Under the pieces are notes generated by a model. It saw only the letters and a list, made by a program, of their open reading frames with translations, searched no databases and had not been told where the DNA came from. Position numbers and translations under genes: made by a program. From Lysobacteraceae bacterium SCN 69-320 (GTDB lineage: Bacteria; Pseudomonadota; Gammaproteobacteria; Xanthomonadales; Rhodanobacteraceae), in contig MEFP01000030.1 of NCBI GenBank assembly GCA_001725155.1, positions 496,001-560,000 of the forward strand: a stretch of 64,000 nucleotides of DNA. The letters are read 5' to 3'. Shown piece after piece: positions 28,133 through 39,006 of this stretch (its first letter is position 1; every line of letters starts with the position of its first letter).

Positions 28133-30996
28133 CAGCCGAACGCCAGCCCCAGCGCCCGCGCGACCGCGAGCACGTCCTCGCTGGCCGCGCTCAGGGCCGG
28201 CGTGCGCGCCGCGAGCCGCGGCCGTGCGTCGAGGGTGCAGGTCAGCGCGGCATCGAGCAGTACCGCATGCGCTTTCGCGAGCGATTCGCCCTGCTCGGCC
28301 GTCAGCAGGCCGTGCTGCGCCGAGAGCCGGATCAGGTTTGCGCTGTCGCTGGCCTGCAGCAGCGCCGGAATCGCCGCGGCGTGCGCGAGCACCAGCGCCT
28401 GCAGCAGGAATTCGATGTCGAGCAGCGCGCCGGCGCCCTGCTTGAGATCGAGCTCGGTCGCGCTCGAGCGGTCACGCTCGGCGCGCCAGCGCGCGCGCAT
28501 GGTCGCGACGTGGGCGAACACTTCGGCCGCGTCGCGCACCTGGCCGAGCACGGCGGCACGCGCGTCGCCGAAGCGGCGCGCCAACGCAGGGTCGCCGGCG
28601 AGCAGCCGTGAACGCACCAGTGCCTGATGTTCCCAGGTCCAGGCGCGTTCGCGCTGGTAGTCGGCGAAACCCTGCACGCTGGTCACGAGCAGGCCCTTGC
28701 CGCCGTCGGGGCGCAGACGCACGTCGACTTCGTAGAGGCGGCCGGCGCGCGTCATCGTCGTCAGCAGATGCACGACGCGCTGGGCGATGCGCGCGTAGTA
28801 GCGCTGGCCGTCGAGCGGCTTGGCGCCGTCGCTTTCGACCTGGCCCAGGGCTTCGTCGTAGAGGAACACCAGATCCAGATCCGAAGCGAAGCCGAGTTCG
28901 GCCGCGCCCAGCGAGCCGTAGCCGACGATGGCCAGGCCGCTGCCGATGCCGCTGCGGCCGGGCAGACGGCCGTGCTGGCGCAGCGCGTCGCGTTCGGCCT
29001 GGGCCAGTACGGTCGCGACGATGGTCTCGGCCAGAGTGGCCAGGCGCCGCGCCGTGGCGACCGCATCGGCACGCTTGCCGAGAAACGCGAGGCCGAGGCG
29101 AAAACCGAGGCTGTGCTTGAGCTCCTGCAGCAGCTCGATCTCGGCTTCGGGATCGGGTTCGGCGGCTTCCAGGGTGGCGACGCGGCGCGCGATCTCGCCG
29201 GCGATCGCGCTGCGGTCCACCGGCACCGCGTCCAGGCGCGGATCGAACAGGTCGTCGATCAGCAGCGGATGCGCGATGACGCGCTCGGCCAGCCAGGCGC
29301 TGTCGGCGAACAGGGCGATCAGGCGCTTGCGCGCGCCGGGCTGCTCGTCGAGCAGCACGAGATAGGCCGCGCGGCGCACGATCGCGTGCAGCAGCCGCAC
29401 GAGGCGTTCGAGACACGCCGCCGGCGCACGACTCGCCGCGGCGGCCTGCAGCAGCTGCGGCATCAGCCGGTCGAACCGCTCGCGCGAGCCGGCGGCCATG
29501 CTGCGCACGGCCGGCGAACGCACGAGGCCGAGCAGGGCTTCGCGCACCGGTTCGGCCGGCGCGAAGCCGGCTGCGGCCAGCGCTGCGGCGTCGCCGCCGT
29601 CGTGGTCCAGGCTCTGCCACAGCGCAACCCAGCCGTCGTCGCCGGCCGGCGTGCTGCCCTTGTCCAGCGGCGCGAGCAATGCGCGGAACTCCTCGGCCAC
29701 GCCGGCGCGCTCCACGGCGAGTGCCGCGGCGAACGCTGCCGTGTCCGCATGGCCCAGGGACTGGGCGATGCGCTCGACCAGAACCGTGTCGGCCGGCAGC
29801 GCATGGGTCTGTTCGTCGCGCAGCATCTGCAGACGGTTCTCGGCGCGGCGCAGGAACAGATAGCTGCGGCGCAGCAGCTGCGCACGCGCCTTTTCCACGA
29901 ATCCCAATTGTTCGCAGGCCGCCAGCGCCGGCAACAGGCCGCGCACGCGCAGGCTGGGCTCGCGGCCGCCGCGGATCATCTGCAGCAGCTGCACGATGAA
30001 CTCGATCTCGCGGATGCCGCCGGGGCCGAGCTTGAGGTTGTCGGTGAGGTCCTTGCGCGCGACTTCGGCGTCGATCAGCGCCTTCATCTCGCGCAGGCCG
30101 GCGAACGCGGTGTAGTCGAGATAGCGCCGGTAGACGAACGGCCGCAGGCTTTCGCACAGGCGCTTGCCGGCGGCGAGGTCGCCGGCGACCGGGCGCGCCT
30201 TGATCCAGGCATAGCGCTCCCAGTTGCGTCCTTCGCGCTGGTAGTACTGCTCCATCGCGGCGAACGAAAGCGCGACGCGGCCGGCATTGCCGAACGGGCG
30301 CAGGCGCAGGTCGACGCGGTAGACGTAGCCGTCGACGCTGACCTCGGCCAGCAGCTTGACCATCTGCTGGCCCAGGCGCGCGAAATACGTTTCGTTGTCG
30401 ACGACGCGGGCGCCGTCGGTCTGGCCGTTTTCCGCGTAGGCGAGGATCAGGTCCACGTCGGAAGAAAAATTCAGCTCGCCGCCGCCGAGCTTGCCGAGAC
30501 CGAGCACGACCAGGCGCTGGGCGCGGCCCTGCGCGTCGCGCGGCCGGCCGTGGCGCTGCGACAGATTGGCCTCGGCGTAGCGCAGCGCCGCCTCGATGCA
30601 GGTCTCGGCCAGCGCGGTGGAACCGTCGAGGGTATCGCCGACTTCGTCGAAGCCGTTGACGTCGCGCCAGATCAGGCGCAGCGCCTCGCGCTTGCGGAAG
30701 CGCCGCAGCAGCGCCATCTGGCGCGCCTCGTCGCGCTCGCCGGGATCGAGCTGCCAGATCCGCGCGTCGGCCGGGCGCGGATCGCTCATGAGCATCAGTG
30801 CCTCGGGCGCAAGCAGCGCCGGATCGCGCGAGAAGCAGTCATAGGCGAAGTCGCTGGCCAGCAGTACGCGCTGCAGCCGCTCGGCCACGCCGGCATCGTC
30901 GTAGAACGGCACGCCGGCCTCGCGGCAGCGCGCCAGCAGGTGCGCGTAGCGGCGCTCGAGGAAGTCGGCGAAGGAAACGGCGGCGGTCGCGGTCAT
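28132..30996 (-). CDS. glnE: Bifunctional glutamine synthetase adenylyltransferase/adenylyl-removing enzyme
   Basis: A 954-residue cytoplasmic enzyme that adenylylates (inactivates) and deadenylylates glutamine synthetase in response to PII and glutamine. Two nucleotidyltransferase domains are visible: the N-terminal adenylyl-removase with GLGKLGGGELNFSSDVDLI, and the C-terminal transferase with VGYGSLGAAELGFASDLDLV, where the usual Lys of GKLG is Ser. Length agrees with E. coli GlnE (946). I use MTATAAVSFADFLERRYA (30996); the frame extends upstream into the terminator and promoter region. A small lipoprotein gene is translationally coupled behind it. Confidence 0.95.
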   Translation of the reverse strand: MTATAAVSFADFLERRYAHLLARCREAGVPFYDDAGVAERLQRVLLASDFAYDCFSRDPALLAPEALMLMSDPRPADARIWQLDPGERDEARQMALLRRFRKREALRLIWRDVNGFDEVGDTLDGSTALAETCIEAALRYAEANLSQRHGRPRDAQGRAQRLVVLGLGKLGGGELNFSSDVDLILAYAENGQTDGARVVDNETYFARLGQQMVKLLAEVSVDGYVYRVDLRLRPFGNAGRVALSFAAMEQYYQREGRNWERYAWIKARPVAGDLAAGKRLCESLRPFVYRRYLDYTAFAGLREMKALIDAEVARKDLTDNLKLGPGGIREIEFIVQLLQMIRGGREPSLRVRGLLPALAACEQLGFVEKARAQLLRRSYLFLRRAENRLQMLRDEQTHALPADTVLVERIAQSLGHADTAAFAAALAVERAGVAEEFRALLAPLDKGSTPAGDDGWVALWQSLDHDGGDAAALAAAGFAPAEPVREALLGLVRSPAVRSMAAGSRERFDRLMPQLLQAAAASRAPAACLERLVRLLHAIVRRAAYLVLLDEQPGARKRLIALFADSAWLAERVIAHPLLIDDLFDPRLDAVPVDRSAIAGEIARRVATLEAAEPDPEAEIELLQELKHSLGFRLGLAFLGKRADAVATARRLATLAETIVATVLAQAERDALRQHGRLPGRSGIGSGLAIVGYGSLGAAELGFASDLDLVFLYDEALGQVESDGAKPLDGQRYYARIAQRVVHLLTTMTRAGRLYEVDVRLRPDGGKGLLVTSVQGFADYQRERAWTWEHQALVRSRLLAGDPALARRFGDARAAVLGQVRDAAEVFAHVATMRARWRAERDRSSATELDLKQGAGALLDIEFLLQALVLAHAAAIPALLQASDSANLIRLSAQHGLLTAEQGESLAKAHAVLLDAALTCTLDARPRLAARTPALSAASEDVLAVARALGLAFG

Positions 30997-31050
30997 GGGC
31001 CGTCGATTCAAGCAGATTCGCGTACCGATTGCGCGCATCGCCATGAAAAA

Positions 31051-31078
31051 ACCGGGCCGGCGCGAACGCCGGCCCGGT
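31051..31078 (-). terminator. Rho-independent terminator of the protease gene
   Basis: A perfect 12-bp stem ACCGGGCCGGCG with a CGAA loop; on the minus strand it is followed directly by TTTTTT. It lies 37 bases after the protease stop and just upstream of glnE, insulating the two. Confidence 0.9.
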
Positions 31079-31115
31079 GTGCCGCCTGCGGCCGCCGCAG
31101 CGGCCGGGGCGAGGC

Positions 31116-33800
31116 TTAAGGCTCGAAACCGGTGCGGAAGATCAGGTCGGCCTCGCCCGATGTGCACGACGCGCCGTAGTAGTGGCGCACGTCGTCGAGC
31201 CAGAAGCCGTCGCCGGTCTGCGAGGTGTCGCTGGCGAAGCGGAAGCGCAGGCCGACCTGGTTGCCGGCGAACGCCGACAGGTCGACCGTCACGCGGGTCC
31301 AGGTCGTGCGCGAGCCGTGCCAGGCCGTGCGCGCGCCGAACACGCCGTTCGCATTCATGACGCCGTTATAGCCGCCTTCGCTGAAGCGGTTCGCATCGGC
31401 CGGGACCGGCCCCTGCGCGGCGAGGATGTCGGTCCAGGTCGTGCCGCCGTCGAGCGAATACTCCAGCAGCACGCCGTCGTAGTTGGCCTCGGTCGCATAG
31501 CGCGTCCAGAACTCCAGCTTGTTGCCGCCGCTGGCGGTCAGGTCCAGCGGCGTGGCCAGGGTCAGGGTGCGCGTGCTCGTCGTGGAAGGGTCGGGCACGA
31601 AGAACGCGTTGGCCGGCGAATGCGACTGCGTCGTCGCGACGGACCAGTTCGCGCCGGCGCCGCTGCCGGCCGCAGCCCAACGGCCGATGCCGCTTTCGGC
31701 GTTGTCGCTGAAGCCATCCACCGTGCCCGGGCCGAACGGACGCGCCGAGCGCCGCACGAGGTTGGTGTCCTCGATGCCGCCGCCGCAAAGGCCGGTGCCG
31801 GCGCCGTTCGGATCCTCGGCGCGCACGACGTAGTGGTAGCTGTTGTTGCCGACCGTGGTATCGGCGAGCGTCGTCGACGTCAGGCAGGACTGCAGCAGGT
31901 TGGCCGCCGACGGCGTGAAGCCGGCCGTCGTGGAGCGGTAGACGTTGTAGCGCGGCGGATTGGCGCCGCAGTTCGGCGTCGCCGCGGTCCAGTTCAGGTC
32001 GACCTCGCAGGCCGTCGTGCCCGGCGACGTCGCGCCATTCGCGCCGTTGAACGTCGGCGACAGGGTGCACTGGCCCGTCGCGGTCGCACTGCTGCAGCTG
32101 CTGGCGACCGACTGGCAGGGCTGCGCCGTGTCGACGCTGACGACCTTGTAGCTGTAGGTCGTGGCACCGGACACCGTGCCGTCGGCGTACGACGTCACAT
32201 TGTCCACTTCGGCAATCTGCGTGAAGTTGGAACCCGGACAGGCGCCGGTGGAGCGCAGGATGCGGTACTTGCCGATACCGCCGACGGCGGTCCAGCTCAC
32301 CGTGATCGCGTTGGCCGCGCTGGCTGTCGCAGTCACGTTGGACGGCGCGGCCGGCGCGGTACAGGCGTTGATGCCGTCGAGCACGGTCGCGGTGCCGCCG
32401 CCGATCGGATCGAGATGGGTCTTCATCGCCGTCGTCGTCGTGCCGCCGCCTTCCCAGCCGATCGCGAGACGGCCGTAGTAGTCGGTCAGGTTTTCGCCGG
32501 TCGCGCCGCAGGCGGAAAGACCGCCGCTGAGCACGCCGACGAGACGGCGGTCGGCGTTGTACAGCGGCGAACCCGACGAGCCGCCTTCGGTCACGTTCGG
32601 TGCGATCGAGGCCGGCGGCGGCTGGATGCCCGGCAGCAGCGGCGGGCTCGGATCCCAGTGTACGTACCAGTGCGAGGTGCCGCTGCCCGCGGCCGGCTGC
32701 AGGTACTGGCGGATGTCCATGGTCTGGCCGATGAACGTGATGCGCTTTTCGTCCACGCCCGGGTGATGGATGCTCGCGCACATGCCGGCGGTCGATGTCG
32801 GATCACCCGGCTGTATGCAGACCGGCGCGACGCCGGTGCGGTCCCAGCCGGCCCAGTAGTGGTTGTAGGCCGGATTCACCGGCTGCACGAATTCGAGCAG
32901 GGTCCAGTCCGACGAGCTCGTCGTGCCGTGGTTGGCGAGGAAGTTCGCGCCGTTGTACGTCGTGTTCGGCTTCGGCAGCGCCGTACCGCTGGCCGAGGAG
33001 CCCGGCGTGCGGCAGGTCGCCGACTCGTAGTTCCAGTAGGCGACGATGGTCGCGGCGTTCGCCGCCGAGTTCATGCCGCAATGGCCGGCCGTCGCGAAGA
33101 TCAGGCGATGGTCGTTGGCCGTGTTGTTGACCAGCGAGCCGGTGCAGGTATCCGTCGCGCCGCGCGTATACGCGGCGACCGCGCGGCGGTTGTCGTTCCA
33201 CGGATCGTTGGGCCCGAGACAGGCCACGTCCATGTTGCAGGCGCCCGACTTGCAGTATTTCGTGCGCGCACCGAAACCGCGGTAGCCGTGGCCGATCTTG
33301 ACCAGCGCGAGCTGCACGTCGTCCTGGCGCCCGGCCGGCACGGTCAGGGTGAACACGGCGCTGTTGCCCATGAGCACCTGGGTCCAGTACTGCCCGGTCA
33401 CGTTGTTGTTCTCGGCCGTGAACGGGCCGATGGCTGCGCTGTCGTCCGGCGCGGCGATGGTCAGGGTCGCGCCGTCGGGCAGATGGAACGGATTGAATCC
33501 GAAGTTCAGATGCGCCGCGTCGGGCGTCTCGACCTCGAAGGTCCAGACCAGGCTGCCGTCGGCGCGCGTGCTCCAGCGGCCGTCGGCGGCCGGCGTCACG
33601 TTGACCTCGTGGCCGATCGCGAAGCGCTTGGGTCCGACGCCTTTCTCGTCGGCCAGCGCGTCCTCGTCGGCGAGCTTGTTCATGTCCAGCGCATCGAAGC
33701 GGATCTTGCTCCGGTCCGCGTTGAAGCCTTCGGCCATGGCTCCCCCAGCCACGGCCATGCCCAGCATCGCCCCGATGCCGAGTGCATAGAGTTTTCGCAC
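31116..33800 (-). CDS. Secreted trypsin-fold serine protease (lysyl endopeptidase-like) with FN3 and C-terminal domains
   Basis: An 894-residue exported protease with GTG start at 33800 (GGGAGA five bases before) and signal peptide MRKLYALGIGAMLGMAVAGGAMA. The family-S1 triad is H240 in FATAGHCG, D298 in SSSDWTLLEF and S409 in EGGSSGSPLYN; paired Cys and N-terminal prodomain-like region (25-185) resemble Achromobacter protease I-type lysyl endopeptidases. After about residue 475 come fibronectin-III-like modules (APSNVTATASAANAITVSWTAV; ACEVDLNWTAATPNCG), then a jelly-roll-like segment (TVDGFSDNAESGIGRWAA) and the tail DLIFRTGFEP. Cleavage specificity is inferred only from family resemblance. 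It ends in a strong terminator. Confidence 0.92.
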   Translation of the reverse strand: MRKLYALGIGAMLGMAVAGGAMAEGFNADRSKIRFDALDMNKLADEDALADEKGVGPKRFAIGHEVNVTPAADGRWSTRADGSLVWTFEVETPDAAHLNFGFNPFHLPDGATLTIAAPDDSAAIGPFTAENNNVTGQYWTQVLMGNSAVFTLTVPAGRQDDVQLALVKIGHGYRGFGARTKYCKSGACNMDVACLGPNDPWNDNRRAVAAYTRGATDTCTGSLVNNTANDHRLIFATAGHCGMNSAANAATIVAYWNYESATCRTPGSSASGTALPKPNTTYNGANFLANHGTTSSSDWTLLEFVQPVNPAYNHYWAGWDRTGVAPVCIQPGDPTSTAGMCASIHHPGVDEKRITFIGQTMDIRQYLQPAAGSGTSHWYVHWDPSPPLLPGIQPPPASIAPNVTEGGSSGSPLYNADRRLVGVLSGGLSACGATGENLTDYYGRLAIGWEGGGTTTTAMKTHLDPIGGGTATVLDGINACTAPAAPSNVTATASAANAITVSWTAVGGIGKYRILRSTGACPGSNFTQIAEVDNVTSYADGTVSGATTYSYKVVSVDTAQPCQSVASSCSSATATGQCTLSPTFNGANGATSPGTTACEVDLNWTAATPNCGANPPRYNVYRSTTAGFTPSAANLLQSCLTSTTLADTTVGNNSYHYVVRAEDPNGAGTGLCGGGIEDTNLVRRSARPFGPGTVDGFSDNAESGIGRWAAAGSGAGANWSVATTQSHSPANAFFVPDPSTTSTRTLTLATPLDLTASGGNKLEFWTRYATEANYDGVLLEYSLDGGTTWTDILAAQGPVPADANRFSEGGYNGVMNANGVFGARTAWHGSRTTWTRVTVDLSAFAGNQVGLRFRFASDTSQTGDGFWLDDVRHYYGASCTSGEADLIFRTGFEP

Positions 33801-34246
33801 GGTGATCTCCCAGATTTGCGTGAACAGCGAGCAGTCCCGCACCCCCCAGACGGTGCGGAACCGATTTGCATTCTCCCGCGGGGTAGTCGAGCTGAAATCC
33901 GCAATGCGGCCGACGCGGCGGCGTGCTCAGGCCCACTTCGCGACCGAGCCAGGACCCGGACCAGCGGGCCGCACGCGACCGCCTGCGCACGGAGTAGCGG
34001 CATGGCGAACCGGTGATGGCGGTGCCCGGCGATGCGGGCTTCGCGCGCCAGCCCCGGCTTACAGTTCCAGGGCCCCCGCGTTCGGGCCAGAGACAACCCC
34101 ATCCATACCCTCCGGCCCGTCAGGCGCTCGGAGTCGCCAGAACCTGCGGTTCTGAGCGGCGACCCACTCGCCCCCTTGAAGGGTTTTCATGCGGCTCGCC
34201 CCGACGTGTTCAGAGGGCCGAACTCATCGTCACCGCCTGGAACAAG

Positions 34247-34267
34247 CCCTCCCCTTCAAGGGGAGGG
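34247..34267. repeat. Intergenic palindrome CCCTCCCCTT-n-AAGGGGAGGG
   Basis: A perfect 10-bp inverted repeat around one base, followed by GGGTGGGGATGGGG. I recall the same consensus as a common intergenic element of xanthomonads. A related CCCCCTTGA half occurs near 34160, and another palindrome of this kind lies at 39087-39107. Confidence 0.65.
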
Positions 34268-34491
34268 TATGGGTGGGGATGGGGTTGCCGTGCGGCGCAG
34301 CTCATGCCGCAGGTATCTTCGCGGAACGCGCAGCAGAGGCTTTCGGACAAATGGAAAGTGTTCCGACCGACACGTAACAAATCCCCGGGAACAGCAGGGA
34401 TTTCGGCCGATGTCCTGCGTCGATCCGGACCGCGGCGACCGGACGCCCTGCGTCGCCCATGCAGGCGACGGCCGCGCTTCACGCATAAAAA

Positions 34492-34520
34492 AACCCGCCG
34501 CTGCAAGGCAGCGGCGGGTT
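34492..34520 (-). terminator. Rho-independent terminator-like hairpin
   Basis: Arms AACCCGCCGCTGC / GCAGCGGCGGGTT pair perfectly (13 bp) around a three-base loop, and on the minus strand a run of T follows. No minus-strand coding gene is seen immediately upstream of it (34521-34797), so what it terminates is unclear. Confidence 0.75.
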
Positions 34521-34766
34521 CCCTCCCGGCAGACTCTGAGGCCTGCGCTCGGCGGATTGTGACCATTGCGACGTCGCGGTCACGCCGCGGTGCAGCACCG
34601 GCCGCGGCCGCGGCCGCCGGAATCGGCGCCGCCGCGCGGTTTTCGGGGTGGCGCCCGTCTACATGTCCCATCGCCATGACCGCACATACCCCACCGCTAT
34701 AACCGAATAACCCCCCATCCTTTCCTGGTGTTGCCGGGCGCGCCTAGCATCGTCGATCACAGGGCG

Positions 34767-34780
34767 TTTGGACGTCCAAA
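34767..34780. promoter_or_regulatory. Perfect palindrome TTTGGACGTCCAAA in cys leader
   Basis: A 14-bp perfect palindrome 17 bases before the chosen cysJ start. Its GACGTC core resembles sulfur/methionine regulatory boxes in some gammaproteobacteria, but no specific regulator can be assigned. Upstream, 34697-34715 has an AT-richer CTATAACCGAATAACC, a plausible promoter or CysB-type site. Confidence 0.5.
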
Positions 34781-34797
34781 TGACTTCGGTGAACGCC

Positions 34798-36597
34798 ATG
34801 TCCGCAACTCCCGCACTGCCGCTGATTCCGCTGCCCGAAGCCAAGGCCGGCGACCTGGCCCGTCTCGTCGAAGGACTGGACGCCCCGGCGCTCTGGTGGC
34901 TGTCGGGCTATGCCGCCGGTCTGGCCAGCCAGCCGGTCGCGCGCGCCGTATCGGCGGCGCTGGCCAAGGAACCCGCCGCGGCGCTGCGTCTGAGCGTGGT
35001 CTACGGCAGCCAGACCGGCAACGCCAAGCGCCTGGCCGAGCAGTTCGCGCAGAAAGCCGAAGCCGCCGGCCTGCAGGTGCGCCTGCTGCGCGCCGATGCG
35101 TATCCGACGCGCGAGCTCAAGAGCGAACGCCTGCTCGTGCTCGTCGTCAGCACCCAGGGCGACGGCGATCCGCCGGACGATGCGCGCGGCCTCGTCGAGT
35201 TCCTGCTCGGCAAGCGCGCGCCGGAGCTCAAGGAACTCAAGTTCGGCGTGCTCGGCCTCGGCGACAGCAGCTACCCGCAGTTCTGCGAGATCGGCCGCCG
35301 CCTCGATGCGCGCCTGGCCGAGCTCGGCGCGACGCGCCTGCTCGACCGCGCCGACGCCGACGTCGACGTCGACAGCATCGCCAGGCCCTGGGCCGAACGC
35401 GCCCTGCAGCTCGTGCGCGAGCAGGCCAAGGCCCATGCGCCGCTCGCCACGGTCACGCCGCTGCGTCCGGCAGCGACGGCGGGCTGGTCGCGCGACAAGC
35501 CGTTCGCCGCCGAAGTCATCGCCAACCAGCGCATCACCGCGCGGCAGAGCGACAAGGACATCCGCCATATCGAGCTGTCGCTGGAAGGCTCGGGCCTGAA
35601 CTACGAGCCCGGCGATGCGCTGGGCCTGTGGCCGCGCAACCCGCCGGCGCTGGTCGACGCGGTGCTGGCCCAGCTCAAGCTCGACGGCAATGCGCCGGTG
35701 CGCATCGCCGAGACGACCCAGCCGCTGCGCCTGTGGCTCAGCGAACAGCGCGAGCTCACGCGTCTGTCGCGGCCGCTGATCGCCCAGCATGCGGCGTTGT
35801 CCGGTGCGGCCGAGCTCAATCGCCTGCTGTCGCCCGATCACGCCGCGCAGTTGCAGAAGCTGCTGGCCGAATACCAGATCATCGACCTGCTGCGCGCCTG
35901 GCCGGCGGCCTGGGCCGCCGAGGAATTCGTCGCCGCGCTGCGCCCGCTGACGCCGCGCCTGTATTCGATCGCGTCGAGCCAGAAGGTGGTCGGAGACGAG
36001 GCTCACCTGACCATCGCTCACGTCGCCTACGAGGCGTTCGGCAGCACGCACTGGGGCGCCGCATCGCACTATCTGGCCGACCAGGCCGAAGCCGGCCGCG
36101 TGCCGGTGTTCATCGAGCACAACGAGCGTTTCCGCCTGCCGCGCGACGCCTCGCGCGACGTGGTCATGATCGGCCCGGGCACCGGCGTCGCACCGTTCCG
36201 CGGCTTCGTGCAGGAACGCGCCGCGACCGGCGCGGCCGGCCGCAACTGGCTGCTGTTCGGCAATCCGCATGCGCGCAGCGATTTTCTGTACCAGCTGGAA
36301 TGGCAGGACGCGCTCAGGCGCGGCCAGCTCGCGCGGCTGGACCTCGCGTTCTCGCGCGACCAGGCCGACAAGGTCTACGTGCAGCACCGCCTGCGCGAGC
36401 ACGGTGCCGAGCTGTATCGCTGGATCGATGGCGGCGCGCACGTCTATGTCTGCGGCGACGCGACGCGCATGGCCAAGGACGTGCACGCGGCGCTGATCGA
36501 GGTCGCCGTGACCCACGGCGGCAAGAGCCTCGAAGACGCCACCGCCTACGTGAACCAGCTGCAGCAACAGGGCCGCTACGCCCGGGACATCTATTGA
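34798..36597 (+). CDS. cysJ: Assimilatory sulfite reductase (NADPH) flavoprotein alpha subunit
   Basis: A 599-residue diflavin reductase that passes electrons from NADPH through FAD and FMN to the CysI hemoprotein. The order is: flavodoxin domain with FMN loop [14 protein letters not shown] (about 64-77) and [12 protein letters not shown]-binding [17 protein letters not shown]-binding [16 protein letters not shown]; and the C-terminal RYARDIY, equal to the E. coli end RYQRDVY. I choose ATG at 34798 ([13 protein letters not shown]) because it gives exactly the E. coli length and homology starts there; TTG at 34768 and ATG at 34780 also lie in frame. cysI follows after one base, then cysH. Confidence 0.96.
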   Translation: MSATPALPLIPLPEAKAGDLARLVEGLDAPALWWLSGYAAGLASQPVARAVSAALAKEPAAALRLSVVYGSQTGNAKRLAEQFAQKAEAAGLQVRLLRADAYPTRELKSERLLVLVVSTQGDGDPPDDARGLVEFLLGKRAPELKELKFGVLGLGDSSYPQFCEIGRRLDARLAELGATRLLDRADADVDVDSIARPWAERALQLVREQAKAHAPLATVTPLRPAATAGWSRDKPFAAEVIANQRITARQSDKDIRHIELSLEGSGLNYEPGDALGLWPRNPPALVDAVLAQLKLDGNAPVRIAETTQPLRLWLSEQRELTRLSRPLIAQHAALSGAAELNRLLSPDHAAQLQKLLAEYQIIDLLRAWPAAWAAEEFVAALRPLTPRLYSIASSQKVVGDEAHLTIAHVAYEAFGSTHWGAASHYLADQAEAGRVPVFIEHNERFRLPRDASRDVVMIGPGTGVAPFRGFVQERAATGAAGRNWLLFGNPHARSDFLYQLEWQDALRRGQLARLDLAFSRDQADKVYVQHRLREHGAELYRWIDGGAHVYVCGDATRMAKDVHAALIEVAVTHGGKSLEDATAYVNQLQQQGRYARDIY

Positions 36598-36598
36598 A

Positions 36599-38287
36599 AT
36601 GAGCGCGGGACTTTCAGCGGTAGAGAAGATCAAGACGGACAGCCGCCTGCTGCGCGGCTCACTGCGCGAAAGCCTGGCCGACCCGGTCACCGGCAGCCTG
36701 CGCGAAGACGACCAGAGCCTGATCAAGTTCCACGGCAGCTACCAGCAGGACGACCGCGACCTGCGCGAGGAGCGCCGCCAGCAGAAGCTCGAGCCCGACT
36801 ACAGCTTCATGATCCGCACGCGCACGCCGGGCGGCGTGACCACGCCGCAGCAATGGCTGCAGCTCGATGCGATCGCGACGCGCCATGCAAGTAACGGTCT
36901 GCGCGTGACCACGCGCCAGGCGTTCCAGTTCCACGGCGTGATCAAGCGCGAGCTCAAGGCCACCATGGCCGCGATCAACGCCTCGCTGATCGACACGATC
37001 GCCGCCTGCGGCGACGTCAACCGCAACGTGCTCGCAGCGGCCAATCCGCTGCTGTCCTCGGTGCATGCGACCGTGCACGCGCAGGCGCGCGCGCTGTCGC
37101 AGCATTTCCTGCCGCGCACGCGGGCCTATTACGAGATCTGGCTCGACGAGGAACTCGTCGCCGGCGCCGACGAGCACGAACCGATCTACGGCGCGACCTA
37201 CCTGCCGCGCAAGTTCAAGACTGCGTTCGCCGTGCCGCCGCTGAACGACGTCGACGTGTTCGCCAACGACCTGGGCTTCATCGCCATCGTCGAGAACGGT
37301 GCGGTCGCCGGCTACAACGTGGCGGTCGGCGGCGGCCTCGGCGCGACGCACGGCGATGCGGTGACTTATCCGCGTCTGGCCGACGTGATCGGCTTCGTGA
37401 CGCCGGAGCAGGTCATCGCCGTGGCCGAGGGCGTCGTCACGACCCAGCGTGACTGGGGCAACCGCAGCGAACGCAAGCGCGCGCGCCTGAAATACACGAT
37501 CGACGATCGCGGCCTGGAGAACTTCAAGGCCGAGGTCGAGCGCCGCGCCGGTTTCGCGCTGGCGCCCGCGCGGCCGTACGCGTTCGAGCACAACGGCGAC
37601 CGCTTCGGCTGGGCCGACAGCGAAGACGGCCGCGCGCAGCTGACCCTGCGCATCGAGGCCGGCCGCATCAACGACCGCGGCGAACGCCGCCTGCTGTCGG
37701 GCCTGCGCGCGATCGCGCAGATCCACGAGGGCGATTTCCGCCTGACCGCGAACCAGAACCTCGTGATCGCCGGCGTGACGCCGGCGACGCGCGCGGCGAT
37801 CGACGCGCTGGTCGCCGAATACGGCCTGGATCTGTACCGCGACGCCTCGCCGCTGCGCCTGAACGCGCTGGCCTGCGTCGCGCTGCCGACCTGCGGACTG
37901 GCCATGGCCGAGGCGGAACGCTATCTGCCCGAGCTCGTGACCAAGCTCGAAGCGCGGCTGCAGGCGCACGACCTGCTCGACGCCCCCATCCATCTGCGCG
38001 TATCCGGCTGCCCGAACGGCTGTTCGCGGCCGTATCTCGGCGAGATCGCGCTGATCGGCAAGGCGCCGGGCCGCTACAACCTGATGCTGGCCGCCGACCA
38101 TCGCGGCCAGCGCCTGAACCGTCTGCACAAGGAAAACATCGCCGAAGCCGACATCCTCGACACCGTCGACGCGCTGTTCGCGCGCTACGCGGCCGAGCGC
38201 GACGGCGATGAGCGTTTCGGCGATTTCCTCGTACGCAGCGGCATGGTCGCTGCGAAAGCCGGCATCCCGCTGGAGGTAAGGACATGA
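36599..38287 (+). CDS. cysI: Assimilatory sulfite reductase hemoprotein beta subunit
   Basis: A 562-residue siroheme/[4Fe-4S] enzyme that reduces sulfite to sulfide with six electrons from CysJ. Cluster and siroheme ligands are [10 protein letters not shown] (C-x5-C) and GCPNGC (C-x3-C), and the sulfite/siroheme-binding arginine regions [10 protein letters not shown] and RKFKTAF are present. Length fits E. coli CysI (570). It begins one base after cysJ and its last four bases overlap the start of cysH, so the three genes are a tightly coupled operon. Confidence 0.97.
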   Translation: MSAGLSAVEKIKTDSRLLRGSLRESLADPVTGSLREDDQSLIKFHGSYQQDDRDLREERRQQKLEPDYSFMIRTRTPGGVTTPQQWLQLDAIATRHASNGLRVTTRQAFQFHGVIKRELKATMAAINASLIDTIAACGDVNRNVLAAANPLLSSVHATVHAQARALSQHFLPRTRAYYEIWLDEELVAGADEHEPIYGATYLPRKFKTAFAVPPLNDVDVFANDLGFIAIVENGAVAGYNVAVGGGLGATHGDAVTYPRLADVIGFVTPEQVIAVAEGVVTTQRDWGNRSERKRARLKYTIDDRGLENFKAEVERRAGFALAPARPYAFEHNGDRFGWADSEDGRAQLTLRIEAGRINDRGERRLLSGLRAIAQIHEGDFRLTANQNLVIAGVTPATRAAIDALVAEYGLDLYRDASPLRLNALACVALPTCGLAMAEAERYLPELVTKLEARLQAHDLLDAPIHLRVSGCPNGCSRPYLGEIALIGKAPGRYNLMLAADHRGQRLNRLHKENIAEADILDTVDALFARYAAERDGDERFGDFLVRSGMVAAKAGIPLEVRT

Positions 38288-39006
38288 GCTTTCCCGATCT
38301 GGTCAGCGCCGCCGAGGACGGCCGCGCGCTGGCCGAGCTGAACCAGCGCCTCGATGCCTTGCCGGCCGAGGAACGCGTGGCCTGGGCATTGGCCACCCTG
38401 CCGCAGAGCCGCGCGCTGTCCTCGTCGTTCGGCGCGCAGTCGGCCGCGGCGCTGCATCTGATCACGCGGCAGACGCCGGACATTCCGGTGATCCTCGTCG
38501 ACACGGGCTATCTGTTCCCGGAAACCTATCGCTTCGCCGACGAGCTCGCGCAGCGGCTGCAGCTCAATCTCAAGGTATACCGGCCGAACATCAGCCGCGC
38601 CTGGATGGAAGCGCGCCACGGCCGCCTGTGGGAAAACGGCGTCGAAGGTCTGGACCAGTACAACACCTTGCGCAAGGTCGAACCCATGCGCCGCGCGCTG
38701 GACGAGCTGGCCGTGCGCACCTGGTTCGCCGGGCTGCGCCGCGCCCAGGCGCGCACGCGCCACGAGGCGCGAGTGCTGGAACTGCGCAACGGCCGCTGGA
38801 AGTTCCAGCCGCTCGTGGACTGGACCGACCGCGACATCTATCTCTACCTGCAGCGCTACGACCTGCCGTATCACCCGCTCTGGGACGAAGGCTATGTCTC
38901 GATCGGCGATACGCACACGACTTCGCGCTGGGAACCCGGCATGCGCGAGGAGGACACGCGCTTCTTCGGCGTCAAGCGCGAATGCGGGATACACGTGGAC
39001 CTTTGA
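38284..39006 (+). CDS. cysH: Phosphoadenosine phosphosulfate reductase
   Basis: A 240-residue enzyme that reduces PAPS to sulfite with thioredoxin. Motifs are the P-loop-like [25 protein letters not shown], and the catalytic C-terminal KRECGIH. The Cys pairs that bind a [4Fe-4S] cluster in APS-type reductases are absent, so PAPS is the expected substrate, consistent with the APS kinase domain in the downstream gene. Its ATG overlaps the cysI stop (ATGA). Confidence 0.96.
   Translation: MSFPDLVSAAEDGRALAELNQRLDALPAEERVAWALATLPQSRALSSSFGAQSAAALHLITRQTPDIPVILVDTGYLFPETYRFADELAQRLQLNLKVYRPNISRAWMEARHGRLWENGVEGLDQYNTLRKVEPMRRALDELAVRTWFAGLRRAQARTRHEARVLELRNGRWKFQPLVDWTDRDIYLYLQRYDLPYHPLWDEGYVSIGDTHTTSRWEPGMREEDTRFFGVKRECGIHVDL

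Larger units (their letters stand above)
33801..34797. other. Long intergenic region before cysJ, no gene supported
   Basis: A 997-base region between the divergent protease and cys genes. It holds two palindromic repeats, a minus-strand terminator-like hairpin at 34492-34520, and the cys promoter area. Translated frames are Arg/Pro-rich and do not resemble proteins. The hairpin suggests a transcript entering on the minus strand from about 34521-34700, possibly an unrecognised small RNA or a remnant. Confidence 0.55.

Noticed and set aside
31077-34016. 979-codon plus-strand open frame opposite the protease
   Set aside because: Arg/Gly/Val-rich shadow lacking any motif.
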